The notes under the pieces were generated by a model. The model was not told where the DNA came from, ran no database searches, and worked only from the letters and a program-made list of their open reading frames with translations. From assembly GCA_922989275.2 (NCBI GenBank), contig OV277866.1, forward strand, positions 37,527,246 through 37,591,245: a DNA stretch of 64,000 bases. The letters are read 5' to 3'. The position numbers and the translations under genes were made by a program. Position 1 is the stretch's first letter. Each line of letters opens with the position of its first letter. This document shows positions 23,377 to 36,361 of this stretch, one piece after another. This stretch comes from Gari tellinella. Its lineage: Eukaryota; Mollusca; Bivalvia; Cardiida; Psammobiidae.

Positions 23377-23913
23377 AAAGGGGCTCGCAACAGGATTTAG
23401 CATTAAAATAGTAATTTGTAAATATATGTCAAATGCTTATATAAATGGGTAAGGTTTATTTTAGGATAATAAATTCTATTAAAAAATGTATTTCAAAAAA
23501 AGAAAAAAGAAGAAGCTCTGGTGGGATTCGAACCCGTGACCCTCCATGCGGAGACAAACATGAAAAATGAGGACACGCCTTTATCCCCTCGGCTACCAGC
23601 GCTCTCTATATATTTAGTAGCGAATTAACGTACTTCACTGGTAGCGATTGGTGGTACTTTATTCGGCTCGGGTTTATGTAATAGCCCGTGTAGAGAAGCA
23701 ACAACAACAACTATACCGTTAGCTAACGCTATAGAAAAACGATGGAAAATATCTAAAAAAAACTAAGATTCGGTGGCGATTCTTGAGACCTTTTTTGGAC
23801 TGATCATATTTTTTTAATGTCAGAAGCCAAATAATGCCACAAATTTGCTTTTATTTGAGTATTCTATTTTATTTTGACAAGTACACCATCCGGTTGCGAG
23901 TCCATTTTTTAAG
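23377..23913. mobile_element. Element with TTAAAGGGGCTCGCAAC ends and a tRNA-like insert
   Basis: Left end TTAAAGGGGCTCGCAACAGG; right end CCGGTTGCGAGTCCATTTTTTAA (imperfect inverse). 23794-23910 is repeated at 60297-60420, where the end reads GTTGCGAGTCCCTTTAA. Confidence 0.65.
23514..23606 (-). repeat. tRNA-Ser/Leu-like sequence
   Basis: Minus strand: GTAGCCGAGGGG (A box), a long variable region and ACGGGTTCGAATCCC (B box). Acceptor arms AGCGCTGG / CCAGAGCT pair at 7 of 8, with a T-rich terminator after. The anticodon arm is irregular and it sits inside a transposon, so probably a tRNA relic or SINE head. Confidence 0.5.
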
Positions 23914-23978
23914 AAAATATATACAAGTTTATACAGTCATGGTAATGTATTCATAAGAAGTATGACTACATGTACCTA

Positions 23979-24224
23979 CAGTGGAGAAAACGTTATTCTG
24001 TCCAGTTTAAACGCAACGAAACGCAAACTCAATGCACTAATATGTAGAAAATAACAACTTTGTGACATTTCTGACTATTGATATTAGGCTGAGTGGCAAA
24101 CCGTTTGGAGCCAGATCAGACGCCGGGTTACCCGGCGTCTGATCTGGCTCCAAACTGTTTGTACAGGAAATAATAGTTTTAGCGTAAACGCGTTTATTGG
24201 GAAAGAATAACGTTTTCTCCACTG
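23979..24224. mobile_element. Family A element, 246 bp, reverse
   Basis: CAGTGGAGAAAACG...CCACTG, TA-flanked; perfect core except one arm base (CAAACCGTTTGG). Confidence 0.88.
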
Positions 24225-24227
24225 TAC

Positions 24228-24344
24228 ATGTGTATATACTTTGATAGCTTGAAGCAGGCTGAAAGTTAAGCAGAATGCTTTACTTTAACCTGCTTTAAGT
24301 GATCCCCTGTCTTCATACCTAGCAACAGACTATGGAATAAAGGG
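24228..24344. mobile_element. Family B fragment
   Basis: Shortened core (GAAGCAGGCTGAAAG / CTTTAACCTGCTTTAA) plus the CTAGCAACAGACTATGG end. Confidence 0.6.
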
Positions 24345-24574
24345 TAAAACAGTTCAATAGTAACATTTTAATTACGTAACCATCTATAAAGGAGGGATAG
24401 TCGTGTTGATGACGCACGGCGACATGAAAAGAAAAGAACATTCTACATACATGTATATCCTGATATAATTAGCACTAGTATAGTGCTGCGTCTACATGGT
24501 TCAAGCACGGAATTATAACTCCATGTTTTTATGTGTTCGACAAGGATTCTTGTATGAAAAGCTGGCATTTGTAG

Positions 24575-24820
24575 TCCTTTACTCCATAGCCTGTTTCTAA
24601 TATTGAATATATAGGTGACCACTTAAAGCAGGTTGAAGAAAGTAAAGTAGAATTCATCGTAAGGCACATTCTGCTTTGCTCCAGTCGGCTTAAAGCCACC
24701 ATCTGCTAAAATATAGAAACTTTCTAACGATACGTTTTTATGACTGTATCAAGTGGAACTATTTTCTTCAATGGAGGAATGAATCAAATGTGCTCAAAAG
24801 TGCTTCTATGGAGTAAAGGT
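24575..24820. mobile_element. Family B element, forward
   Basis: CCTTTACTCCATAGCC...GCTTCTATGGAGTAAAGG, with TTAA at the right. Core 24622-24697 with several arm mismatches. Confidence 0.75.
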
Positions 24821-24930
24821 TTAAAGACTTATTTCTATGGATTTTGACCACAATTCTAACAGAGGAAAACCCGGTATTTCTTTTTCGATAAAATATGTTG
24901 TGATAAAAACAATTAGATATTTAAAACATA

Positions 24931-25175
24931 CAGTGGAGAATCTGTTATTCTTTCCCCTTTAAACGCAAACGTACGCAAACGCAAAGCACTAAAACGTAGA
25001 AAAGAACAACTTTTGGACAATTCTGATAATCCATGTTTATCTTGGTGGCAAACAGTTTGGTGCCTGATCAGACGCCGGGTTACCCGGCGTCTGATCTGGC
25101 TCCAAACTGTTTGCACTGCAAATAATAGTTTTTGCGTAAATGCGTTTATTGGGAAAGAATAACAGATTCTCCACT
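24931..25175. mobile_element. Family A element, 245 bp, reverse
   Basis: TA-flanked; core with one change (GGTGCC for GGAGCC). Confidence 0.88.
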
Positions 25176-25291
25176 GTAGGTCTTCTGTCAAGAGTTTTCA
25201 AATCACATGTTTGTTACTGGGGTAACACATGCCCTTGCCCGGGAGTTTCAGTTTTACATAAAGTGAAATCTTGAAACAACTTCTTCATCTA

Positions 25292-25680
25292 CAGTGTTCC
25301 CTCTCTACAACGACACCCAATGGGAGACAAAAATTGTGTGCGTTGTTCAGAGGGAGTCGTTACAGGGAGGGAAATTGGCTTACATTAAAAAATTTTGCAA
25401 ACAGCTTGAATCCAGATCAGACGCCGCGTTACGCGGCGTCTGATCTGGATTCAAGCTGTTTATCACTCGTCATTATATTTATTCCATCAAAATATAATTT
25501 TGAGAAAAAAAAGCAGACGACAATTTGAAGCAGACGATATTGCAGCGGTAAAAGTGTTACACATTTTGTCTTGTTTGGGGAACAGCCGTCAGGGTCGGTG
25601 TAAGAAGGGAGTCGTTGTTGGGAGGGCCGTTGTAGGGAGGGAGTCGTTGTTGGGAAGGCCGTTGTAGGGAGGGAACACTG
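25292..25680. mobile_element. Family D element, complete, 389 bp
   Basis: TA-flanked; CAGTGTTCCCTCTCTACAAC / GTAGGGAGGGAACACTG inverted ends. Core 25397-25461 (CAAACAGCTTGAATCC). GCAGACGACAATTT and GTCGTTGTTGGGAGGG subrepeats on the right. Confidence 0.88.
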
Positions 25681-25775
25681 TAAAACTAATATAGCCAGAG
25701 CGTTGATATTTGGTATGGTGTTACTTCTAGACGTCTTTTACCAATATTGTTGGAATTGTACTGATCTGTTGCATA

Positions 25776-26025
25776 CAGTGGAGAATCTGTTATTCTTTCC
25801 CGTTTAAACGCAAACGTACGCAAACGCAAAGCACTAAAACGTAGAAAAGAACAACTTTTGGACAATTCTGATAATTCTTGTTTAGCTTGGTGGCAAACAG
25901 TTTGGAGCCTGATCAGACGCCGGGTTACCCGGCGTCTGATCTGGCTCCAAACTGTTAGCACTGCAAATAATAGTTTTAGCGTAAACGCGTTTATTGCATG
26001 GGAAAGAATAACAGATTCTCCACTG
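25776..26025. mobile_element. Family A element, reverse, 250 bp
   Basis: TA-flanked; a 4-base insertion (GCAT) near the right end explains the extra length. Confidence 0.88.
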
Positions 26026-26184
26026 TATGTAGGTCACGGGAGCTAAACTTAGTTTTTTCAATGAATACTTGAATAGCCTTCTTTTCTGAAACCACTTTCG
26101 CCATCTGAAAGCAATATTACACAAATGAATCATAGGTGACACTCTACCAGATTTTCAAAATAAATTTCTTAGTTTAACAAAATG

Positions 26185-26445
26185 GCTGCCGGTGGATAAG
26201 GCCGTTATTCCTTACAACATCAGGGAAAGTATTTTCCTTTTTGTGCTATCCTTGGTGTCTAATGCGCATAACATGGCTTTTATATACATGTATTTGCCTT
26301 AATTATGTTTTGCCATGTCATGTACACTTTTTACCGAAACTAATCTATCTAATCTACCTATCTAAATTCTAAAATCATTTGACCAATCTTAATGTCACCA
26401 TGCTCAGGTGAGCGATTAAGGGCCATTCTGGCCCTCTTATTTATT
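26185..26445 (+). repeat. Family J dispersed repeat ending in a small hairpin
   Basis: Shares TTAATTATGTTTTGCCA and CTTTTTACCGAAAC with 52415-52530 and, inverted, 60540-60640. Ends CAGGTGAGCGATTAAGGGCC-ATTCT-GGCCCT. Class uncertain (SINE or rolling-circle element). Confidence 0.5.
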
Positions 26446-26526
26446 TGAGTGTCTAAAAATGGAACATTGGCAGAAAAGAAGTTAACCGGTGTCTTGTCTA
26501 TTTTCAAACTGTTTGCAATTCACTAT

Positions 26527-26925
26527 ATAGTCATTTCGAGCGCGCTCATATCGAACATAGCCATATTTCAAAGTTAACCCTTTCATGATCAAATTTATCG
26601 TGAGGTTTTTATCCCTTCGTCGCCATTTTTGTCGCCCGATTCAATATTGTTGTCTGCAATATCGTCTCAAATTATATTTTAAGCAGTTTAACTGAAGTAA
26701 TTTCAATACAAGTGGCAAACAGTTTTTATCCTGATCAGACGCCGCATTTAGCGGCGTCTGATCAGGATCAATGATCAGGATCAAAACTATTTGCAAATGT
26801 ATTTAATGACATCATTGAGAGTGAAAGGGATATTAAAACGAGACTATACCACTTATAGCTTTGAAATATGGGCATGTTCGATTACATGTATGTGCATTGG
26901 AGATATAGACGTTTGACTTTATTTA
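26527..26925. mobile_element. Family E element split by family K
   Basis: Left part ends CATATTTCAAAGTTAA. The right part resumes TTAAAACGAG..GCTTTGAAATATGGG..GTTCGA. Confidence 0.6.
26578..26829. mobile_element. Family K element nested in E at TTAA
   Basis: CCCTTTCATGATC...GAGAGTGAAAGGG. Core 26710-26795 with a duplicated ATCAGGATCAATG on the right arm. Confidence 0.75.
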
Positions 26926-27195
26926 ATATTTCAACAGATCCATATACATGTATCAAAACTTTTAAAGTGAACGATTAGTGTCGCTGCATAAAGTAGATGG
27001 TTGTTTCGAACTAGATTAAATAAAGTAGAAAGCTCCGCTCATTTAGTTTTATGTTAAATCTGCTTTTAAGTTGTCGCCTTTCTTAAAAACCACAACGATT
27101 GCCTTTGGAACGGTCATCAAACCAGATATTTACTATACAATATTTCTACTTTCAGATTCTTTGAGGCCATTCCCGTTCAGCTACCCTACAGTGGT

Positions 27196-27231
27196 CATAA
27201 AAAAGAGCACGCGCAGTAAATTCAACAGCTG
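27196..27231 (+). promoter_or_regulatory. Possible core promoter of the VMAT gene
   Basis: A TATA-like CATAAAAAAG lies at 27196-27205 and an E-box CAGCTG at 27226-27231, about 80 and 50 bases before the initiator ATG. This is position and motif only. An untranslated first exon farther upstream would make it irrelevant. Confidence 0.25.
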
Positions 27232-27280
27232 ATCAGTGATTTCAGGATTAAGCACACCCCGACAATTTTAACGCGAAACA

Positions 27281-27419
27281 ATGACATTTATGGACGTGAC
27301 AACAGGGGGGATTCGGAAGGTGAAGCAGACGGTTGTGAACTGTAGGGGATCGAGAAGACTCATACTTCTTATTGTGTTCATAGCTATATTCCTGGACAAC
27401 ATGCTCTTAACAACAGTCG
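27281..27419 (+). CDS. VMAT: VMAT exon 1: N-terminus and most of TM1
   Basis: Codes for residues 1-46 plus one base of codon 47. ATG 27281 is chosen because an in-frame TAA sits at 27269-27271 and because the cytoplasmic leader before the SRRLIL stretch (~23 residues) matches the length in vertebrate VMATs. A second in-frame Met (residue 4) is possible. TM1 (from about residue 27) carries the LDNML motif with Asp39, the TM1 acidic residue needed for substrate binding in this family. Donor is GTAAGT at 27420. The exon joins in phase 1 to exon 2, 9.1 kb away, completing the TVVP motif exactly. Confidence 0.93.
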
Positions 27420-30400
27420 GTAAGTAATTTATACTAACATATTTTACCAGGACTCTAGAGACTGTTGACGAGATTATATATCCCTTTCCCGTTGCCATGA
27501 GACAAAACAAACAAATATTACATGAAGGCCTACATTAAAATATAAAAAAAAACGACAGGATTCAACATCCTACGCCAAACACGCATATACAAACACATAT
27601 ACACCCTAGCTTTCGACGTTAAAAGTCCGCGGAATTTAAGTTTTTAAATATTATGATTAATTTGAGTAGGGCAATAAAATACATGACAAAAACATGTATT
27701 TATTTTTATGTTTTCAATTTCTAATGCAACACATCCTCTATATACGATTTTCTTAAATCTCTCTGCGAGATAGTACAGTATAATTATCTATACAGAGTTG
27801 TTAATCCACATACTGTACCCAATATGATGTTCAATTCCATCCTACTTATCGCTTATGTATTATTAGCAATTCCACAAGGATACCCAATACATAATGTGCA
27901 CGATTGGTATTCGTATTATCAATGACTTTGTGTAATTGATAGAAATAGTTTAGTTTTATACTTTACTAAGATAGATGGAGTGTTTATAGCAATGCTGGAG
28001 AGCTACGTACATAATAAAACATGTACAAACAGTGATAACATAACATTGAAAGACAGAATCAATGGTGACAGACATAGTATATACTGTACTTGTTCTAGTG
28101 TATGACTTATTATATACATGTAGCAGCTTATAATATATTTATTAACGAATGGGTTAAGAGCCATTTAAAGTACAGTCCTAACATTCGATAAATCACAACT
28201 GACAAGTTATCATTGCAAAATTCATCAACACTTTGTTGAAGGCCGAAACCCAATACAACCTATACATAACTAATGGAGATTGAAACCAAAAGGAAAGAGC
28301 AGGGGATTGTTCCCTGAACCAAAGTATTAGGCAAATAATGCCAATATTAGGTGGATACCGGAAGCAAAATCAAGTATTTTAAGGGTATTCTCAGTCTGGT
28401 AAAAGCCAGAAGACATACCAAAGAATTAATACATTTGTAATTATTATTGAGTCTATTTATATATACATACATCAAATGAGCTATATTTTTCATACGTTTC
28501 ATGGTAAACACCACTGCGGGTTGTTATTGCAAGCTAATCCCTTCACTGCCATGACGTCACCAATTTTAAAAAAAAAATCGTCTGCTTTCAAATTCAAAAG
28601 TTTGGAATTTTTACTTAAGAAATATTGAAATGGTTGTGGAAACGTTTGGATCCTGGTCAGAGGCCGCGTTTAGCGGCGTCTGATCAGTATCCAAACTGTT
28701 TGCAAATCGCCCTTGTACTCTGAGTAATGCAGAGAAAGGGTTAAAAACAAAAGAGAAGAACAGTAATGCATAGAGTGAATCCTTAGGATTGGATTCCAAT
28801 AACTTGAGTACAAAATTAACCATTCACTTGCTACATTATAGCCTGTTTCATGTTTATCGTCTGAAATAGATTTTTTTATCTTAAAAAACACAAACTTTGA
28901 ATGTCAAACAGTTTTGATCCTGATCAGACGCCGCGTGTCGCGGCGTCTGATCAGGATCCAAATTGTTTACAAAATCTAGTAAAATGGTTGCTATTTGTAA
29001 CAGACGAGTGGTTAACTAGAACACAAAAAACATGAGTTATAGAATGACTAGAAGCAGTTTACAGAATTCGACTTTCGCAGAAAACAGGGATAAATAAACA
29101 GTTGATCGATTATGAAAACATTCGAACTCATTGCGATTGTTTTCAGACCGTTTAACCTTGTTCAGTAATGTTTACTAAATTCTTGTTTCGCCTCTTTTCA
29201 TGCAAAATAAATGGTGCCAATTGGTACGTTGTTGTGTCTCGAAATTCTAAAATCATTATATTGCTTATTTCCAGTAATGCTCTCCATTTGTATGCATCTG
29301 AGCATGATCCAAACTGTAGGCATTACTCATGAGTAAACGCTTTCGGCACCGAAGTCGCATAAAGGCGACTTTGCAAACAGTTTAGATTCAGATCAGACGC
29401 CACGTGACGCGGGTCTTCAGCCTGCTGTAAGCTACTATTTGTTAAAACATAGAAACTATTTCGTATGGTACATATTCATGACTGTATAAATTGGAACTAA
29501 GATATTCTTTGAAGGAAGAAATGAAATGCGTATTTATGGTGTACATGTACTGTGGAGAATGTGTTATTCTTTTCCAATAAACGCGTTTACGCTAAAACTA
29601 TTATTTCCAATACAAACAGTTTGGAGCCAGATCAGACGCCGGGTAACCCGGCGTCTGATCAGGCTCCAAACTGTTTGCCACCAAGATAAACATGAATTAT
29701 CAGAATTGTCTAAAAGTTGTTCTTTTCTACGTTTTAGTGCTTTGCGTTTGCGTACGTTTGCGTTTAAACGGGAAAGAATAACAGATTCTCCACTGTAATC
29801 ACGAATGAAAATGCGTTCTTCATTCGTGATGTAATGGATAAATTGGAAAGAACAAGAACGGCGTATTCTTACCAGCGAGCGCTGAAACACTCAATCTTCG
29901 TACATTGTATTCTAGTCTCACTGTACAACTGAAACCAGTTCCATGGAGATTTTATGCAAACACAATAGATATTACTGATGTCTAGCCTTCTGGGACTAAT
30001 ACCGCAGCATTACAAAGAGTATCAAATCACTGAATGTGTTTTTACATGCATTATGTAAACGTATACATGTTTCAAGGCCTCTATTCTGTGTAATTAACCT
30101 TTAAATACTTGTAATCAATGTATCGTAGTCTTAAATATTTTGGATTGCTTAACCCATTCACTCTCAATGACGTCATAAAGCGCATTTGCAAACGGTTTTG
30201 ATCCTCATCAGACGCCGCGTAACGCGGCGTCTGATCAGGATCAAAACTGTTTGCCATTTGTTTTGAAATTACGTCGGTTATACTGTCTTTAGTCTAGCTT
30301 TGTAACTTTATTGTAGACAACAATAGTGAAGCAAACCTCACGATAAATTTGATCATGAAAGGGTTAATGCAGGATAACAAATTTCAGAAAGTTCCAATTT

Positions 30401-33400
30401 GGTAATTATAAGCATGCCCGTATACAGTGGAGAATCTGTTATTCTTTCCCGTTTAAACGCAAACGTACGCAAACGCAAATCACTAAAACGTAGAAAAGAA
30501 CAACTTTTGGACAATTCTGATATTTCATGTTTATCTTGGTGGCAAACAGTTTGGAGCCAGATCAGACACCGGGTTACCCGGCGTCTGATCTGGCTCCAAA
30601 CTGTTTGTATGGGAAACAATAGTTTTAGCGTAAACGCGTTTATTGGGAAAGAATAACGTTTTCTCCATTGTAGCAGTAACCTGTTTTAGAAGATTTCAAT
30701 GTGCTTCAATTGTAGGTCGCTCAATCTATTACTCCATAAAAAAATAGTAAATAGAAATCATTGTGTTAAACACCAATCTCTGTGACAGTCCATGTTCGGC
30801 TAGTCAGGGTTGACTATAACAATATATTGCAAATATGACAAACAGTGCAGACCCTGATCAGATGTCTCTTGCAGGAGACATCTGATATGGGTCATATACT
30901 GGTTATATACGAGATGTTTAGTAATGACGAATATACTCGTCGCTAGGGTTGAATGTGTTAAACTAATCAAGCAATGTTATCATAATCGTTATCGCTTTGC
31001 CATCTAAGACTATTATGGGCCTATCGATATTTTTCACAGCTTTCCACCGCTGTCAAATTGATGACGAGCTTTCCTGACGTGAAGAGTCTGTCTTTGTACA
31101 AATACAGTGTAGAATGTGTTATTCTTTCCCAATAAACGCGTTTACGCTAAAACTATTATTTGCCGTGCAAACAGTTTGGAGCCAGATCAGACGCCGGGTA
31201 ACCCGGCGTCTGATCAGGCTCCAAACTGTTTGCCACCAAGATAAACAAGAATTGTCAGAATTGTCCAAAAGTTGTTCATTTCTACATTTTAGTGATTTGC
31301 GTTTGCGTACGTTTGCGTTTAAACGGGAAAGAATAACAGATTCTCCACTGTAGGACACTCTTGACTACCATTTGCAAACAGTTTGAATCCAGATCAGACG
31401 CGTAGTTTATCTGCGTCTGATCTTGATCCAACCTGCTTGACATCATTGTACAGCTTCATTTAAATAAACTGATTACTAATAACAGTGCCCCCACCCCTCT
31501 ACAACGATACCCAATGGGAGACAAATAGTGTGTGTGTTGTTCGGGGGTGTTATAGGGAGGGGCATTGGCTTACATTTGCAAACAGCTTAAATCCAGATCT
31601 GACGCGGCGTCTCATCTGGATTCAAGCTGTTTCTTATTCGTGATTATGCTTTTTCTGTCAAAATGTCCGTTATGTGACATTAAAGATATCACATGACCAA
31701 GCTTGGGTGGTAACACCTACCCCCGTATATAATTTGAGTCAAAGCATGCAGAGCATGCACTAACAGTGGTAGCGTCTAGGCAAAGAATCATTCAGGCGTC
31801 TCAAGTGAGGCCCGCACCTAATATTTGATAGCTTGGTTAGTAAAACCCATAGAAAAACCTATTGATATCTATTATGTAAGGGCCTCTATTCAAAGCTGAG
31901 CCATTGCCTGAAGACTTTTCTCATGCTGTATACCGGTATATACCTGTATTTTGACACCAACTAAAGAATGGGGGGGTGAATCAATGAAAGGACTGGCTGG
32001 ATGTCTTTAAGAAAAATAGCAGACGACAATTTCAAGCAGACGATATTGCAGCCTTGAAAAGTATGGGCATAATTGCCTTGTTTGGGGACCAGCAGCAAGC
32101 GTTATTGTAAAGAAGGAATCGTTGTTTAGAAGGACGTTGTTGGGCCGGTGTACTGTAGACTGTATTCGTCGCATACAATCGATTTGAAGAGGGTGACTTT
32201 ATGACCGGATAAGGATAACTTGTTATAATTGTCGTCTGCGACGCTTATTGTCAGATGTCTGCTACAGTTCTAAAATTAGAATTTCAGGGCTACATGTACA
32301 GTGGAGAATCTGTTATTCTTTCCCGTTTAAACGCAAACGTACGCAAACGCAAAGCACTAAAACGTAGAAAAGAACAACTTTTGGACAATTCTGATAATTC
32401 ATGTTTATCTTGGTGGCAAACAGTTTGGAGCCTGATCAGACGCCGGGTTACCCGGCGTCTGATCTGGCTCCAAACTGTTTGCACTGCAAATAATAGTTTT
32501 AGCGTAAACGCGTTTATTGGGAAAGAATAACAGATTCTCCACTGTACCGTTGACCCTTTCGCTGGCAGCTGTATAACACTTACATAATTATACAGTTTAG
32601 ATCTTAACTGTTTTACATCGATATCAACGTTCCCTAAAGAACGTAAACAATTCCAAATTTTAAAAGTAAGAACAGAAATCTAAAGTTTTCCAAAAATCCG
32701 TAGGTTCGGAGAAATTAAGAAATATCGGAAGATTTCGGAAAGATCCGAGGAAATTGCAGTCTTAGAATGTTCACAAACGTATTTTCAAAGAGGCGTCAGC
32801 GTGTCAAACAGATTTAATCCAGATGAGACGCAGAATTATTCAACCTCTCGTCTTGATTCAATCTATTTACAATTCTCAGCAAAGTTTTTTTTCTCCAATT
32901 TTGTGCTTAAAGGATAATCCTTATCATGTTTAACTGGACGTAGTCAAAGATTTGCCAACAGTTTCAATACTAATCAGAAGCCGAGTAACTCGGCGTCTGT
33001 TCATGGTCTAAACTTCTTGACGCTTCTTCCTAGTGTTTCCTCTGTTACGTAATACACAAACTACAGTGGAGAATCTGTTATTCTTTCCCGTTTAAACGCA
33101 AACGTACGCAAACGCAAAGCACTAAAAAGTAGAAAAGAACAACTTTTGGACAATTCTGATATTTCATGTTTATCTTGGTGGCAAACAGTTTGGAGCCTGA
33201 TCAGACGCCGGGTTACCCGGCGTCTGATCTGGCTCCAAACTGTTTGTATTGTAAATATTAGTTTTAGCGTAAACGCGTTTATTGGGAAAGAATAACAGAT
33301 TCTCCACTGTATATTTGAATAATTATATATCGCAGACGTCACTTTGGAATTAGACGGAAATAGGGCTGCCAAGTAGATCTTCTATAATTTCCAAATTTCC

Positions 33401-36187
33401 TATTTTTCAATCGTAATAACTTAAAGCAGGTTGAAAGTAAAGCAGAATGTGCCTTACGGCACATTCTGCTTTACTTTCGGCCTATTTTAAGATAACATCT
33501 GCCAGGATAAAATTGAGCAGATTTCGGAAAAATCCGGAGAAATGGCAGCCCTGCGATAATTCAGCATGGCAAGGGTAAAAGGAATCCAATAGCAGACTCA
33601 TTGATACAGTATGTTCCCCGGCGCTAATACACGTTTTATTATGACTTTGATAACAGTTATATTCAATGCATTGATTGAATCATTCGTTGATGATACAAAG
33701 CCGTACGTCACTTACCAGTCTCGACCTTGAATCTGCTAGATAACAATAAGTTATTGTGGAAAAAACGTAGTTCTTCCCCTTTTAATCCTTACAATGTAGC
33801 TCCCTGAAACCTAAAATCGAAAATTCTAATTTTAAATTTAGTCGAGTCCATGTTTTATTTTTTAGGGTTGATTTTTACAATATAAATTATGTCAAAATGA
33901 CAAACAGTGTAAACCCTGATCAGAGGGCTCCTTAATGAGCCCTCTGATCAGGATCTACACTGTTTGCATAGGACAAGTGTTCTCCTCACATGTACTCTAT
34001 TTGAAAATGGCGTATATATGCCTGACTAGGGTTCAAAGAGTTTAACGCAAATGAAACGCAAACGTATTGCAATAAAATGTAGAAAAGGACAATTTTTTCA
34101 CAATTTTTTCCACAATCCTGGCTATACGTGTTGTCCCTTGTCGCTGTTCCCAACAGAAAGTCATTTATGTCCAAAGTTTTCATTGCTGCAATATTGTCTG
34201 CTTAAAATTGTCGTCTGTTGTTTTTCTCAAATTTACAAAATGGACAATACATGTATTGACAGAAAACACTTAGTGACGAGTGACAAACATCTTTAATCCA
34301 GATCAGACGCCGCGTTACGCGGCGTCTGATCTGGATTCAAGCTGTTTGCTAATGTAGACGATTGCCCTCCATACATGTATAACGACTCCCTCCGAATAAC
34401 GAACACAATTTTTGTCTCCCATAGGGTGTCGATGTAGAGAGGGATCACTGTAAAATTACAAGAGATGGATTTCTTTCTAAGCAAGCGACCATATTTATAA
34501 GTGTTACTCAGTATCTGATGTGGAATTTAGTATTGTCGGGTGCCGGTAGTGTCGATTGAAACGTTCTTTTGGAATCATTTAGTTATATGTGTGCAATGCC
34601 ACGACTAACTGTTTATTGCATTTCGTATTAAATGAGCCTCCCTTTGGCGACGAAAACCTCGCTTCTACACAAATAAATGTATGCAATTACATCTTTTGAT
34701 TAAGATATTACTATCTTCATTAAACATATTGATGAATTATGTTTTAGAAGAAGGTTGCACTAATAACAATACATGGCAAAACTTATATATGTGCAATCAA
34801 TGTTTATCCAGATCAGACGCCAAAAATCAGTGTATAATTTAGATCAAAACTGTTGGAGACTACCTTTCAGATGCCCTCTAGCTAAATGAATATGAAGGTG
34901 AAAATATTAAAGCAATGTATTAAGTTATTTTTATTCAGCCGCTGCTATTGTACGGTGAGGATAAACCCCTTCACTGGCTTACTCATGAAAGCACTGACAT
35001 ACAGAAACAGTTTGTATCCTGATCCAACGCAGAATAAGTAACACGGTGTCTGACTAGAACTCAAAATATTTAACACTCATTTAATTTTTTTCTTTTCTAA
35101 AATGCCTAGAATCGATTTTTGACAATGAAAGCAGACGACAACTTTAAAAGCTATCGTTTATCTGGCGATTAAGAGGTTAAAACGGAAACGGAAGTGCAAC
35201 TGACAGAGAGACGCACAATAGCTGCTAATGACGACAAATGCATGTGCCTTAACCTTGAGCTCGCTACGACGTTATATTGTCTGCAACAATTTCTCAATTA
35301 AATGTATCTAATATTTATTTCAGGAAATATATCTATTACCAGATTGACAAACAGTTTTGATCCAGATGAGACGCCCAGTAACTCGGAGTCTCATCTCGTC
35401 GCAAGTTACAAATGTATCACAAATTAAGCAAAATCATGCTTAAGATTAGCCTCTGTCATAACGTACCGTATTGTCGTCTATTTTGAATTTGTCGTCTGCA
35501 AACGTTGTGAATCTTATATATACATTTTCTTATCAAGGAAACCTAAAATGAAGTGTCCAACAGTATAGATCATGATCAGACGCTGCGTGACGCGGCGTCT
35601 GATCTAGGTCCAAACTGTTTGCAATATACAGCCAAGTCGTGATTGGCATGCAAACGGTTAATTGATTGGTTTAAAATCAACAAGTGCTTGAATCCCCATT
35701 AAGATACACGTTTCACATTGCACAGCATAAGACTTTCAACTTCTCCACTAATATGTCGTCGATTTCAAACATCGCAATGAAACAAAGCGACTAATTGCGA
35801 TTTAAGGTTATAACTGAGTTTCTATAAAGGATGCATGTACAGATTAATACCATTGATATCAATAATGATAACAAGACTTATTGTTGATTGTGACGATGCT
35901 TTTAATGATGACAATGTATGAACAGTCATGAATGTTATTAGTGGTAAAAGACGTGGTTTTAGTTGTTGTTGAAGAGGTGGAAATAGTTGTACATGCAGTA
36001 CATGTAGCAGCAACAACGGTAGTAGTACAAATAGTAATAGAAGCAGCATCAGTAGAAGTAACCGTAGAATAAGAAGTACATGTAGTTAAAATATTGTTAG
36101 AAGTAGTGGTGTTTGTTGTTGTTGTTGTAATATTAGTATAGGTATAAGTAATAGTAGTAGTAGAAGTAGTAGTAGTAGTAGTAGTAA

Positions 36188-36222
<35 letters not shown>

Positions 36223-36328
36223 AGAGTAGTAAAAGTAGTAGCAGTAGAAGTAGTAGTAGTAGTAGTAGTAGTAATAATAGTAGTAGTAGTAGTAGTAGTA
36301 ATAGTAGTAGTAGTAGTAGTAGTAGTAA

Positions 36329-36361
<33 letters not shown>

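Noticed and set aside
26408..26440. Family J end hairpin as a Helitron 3' terminus
   Set aside because: The hairpin is suggestive, but the following CTTAT does not match the CTRR end, and no 5' TC end was identified.
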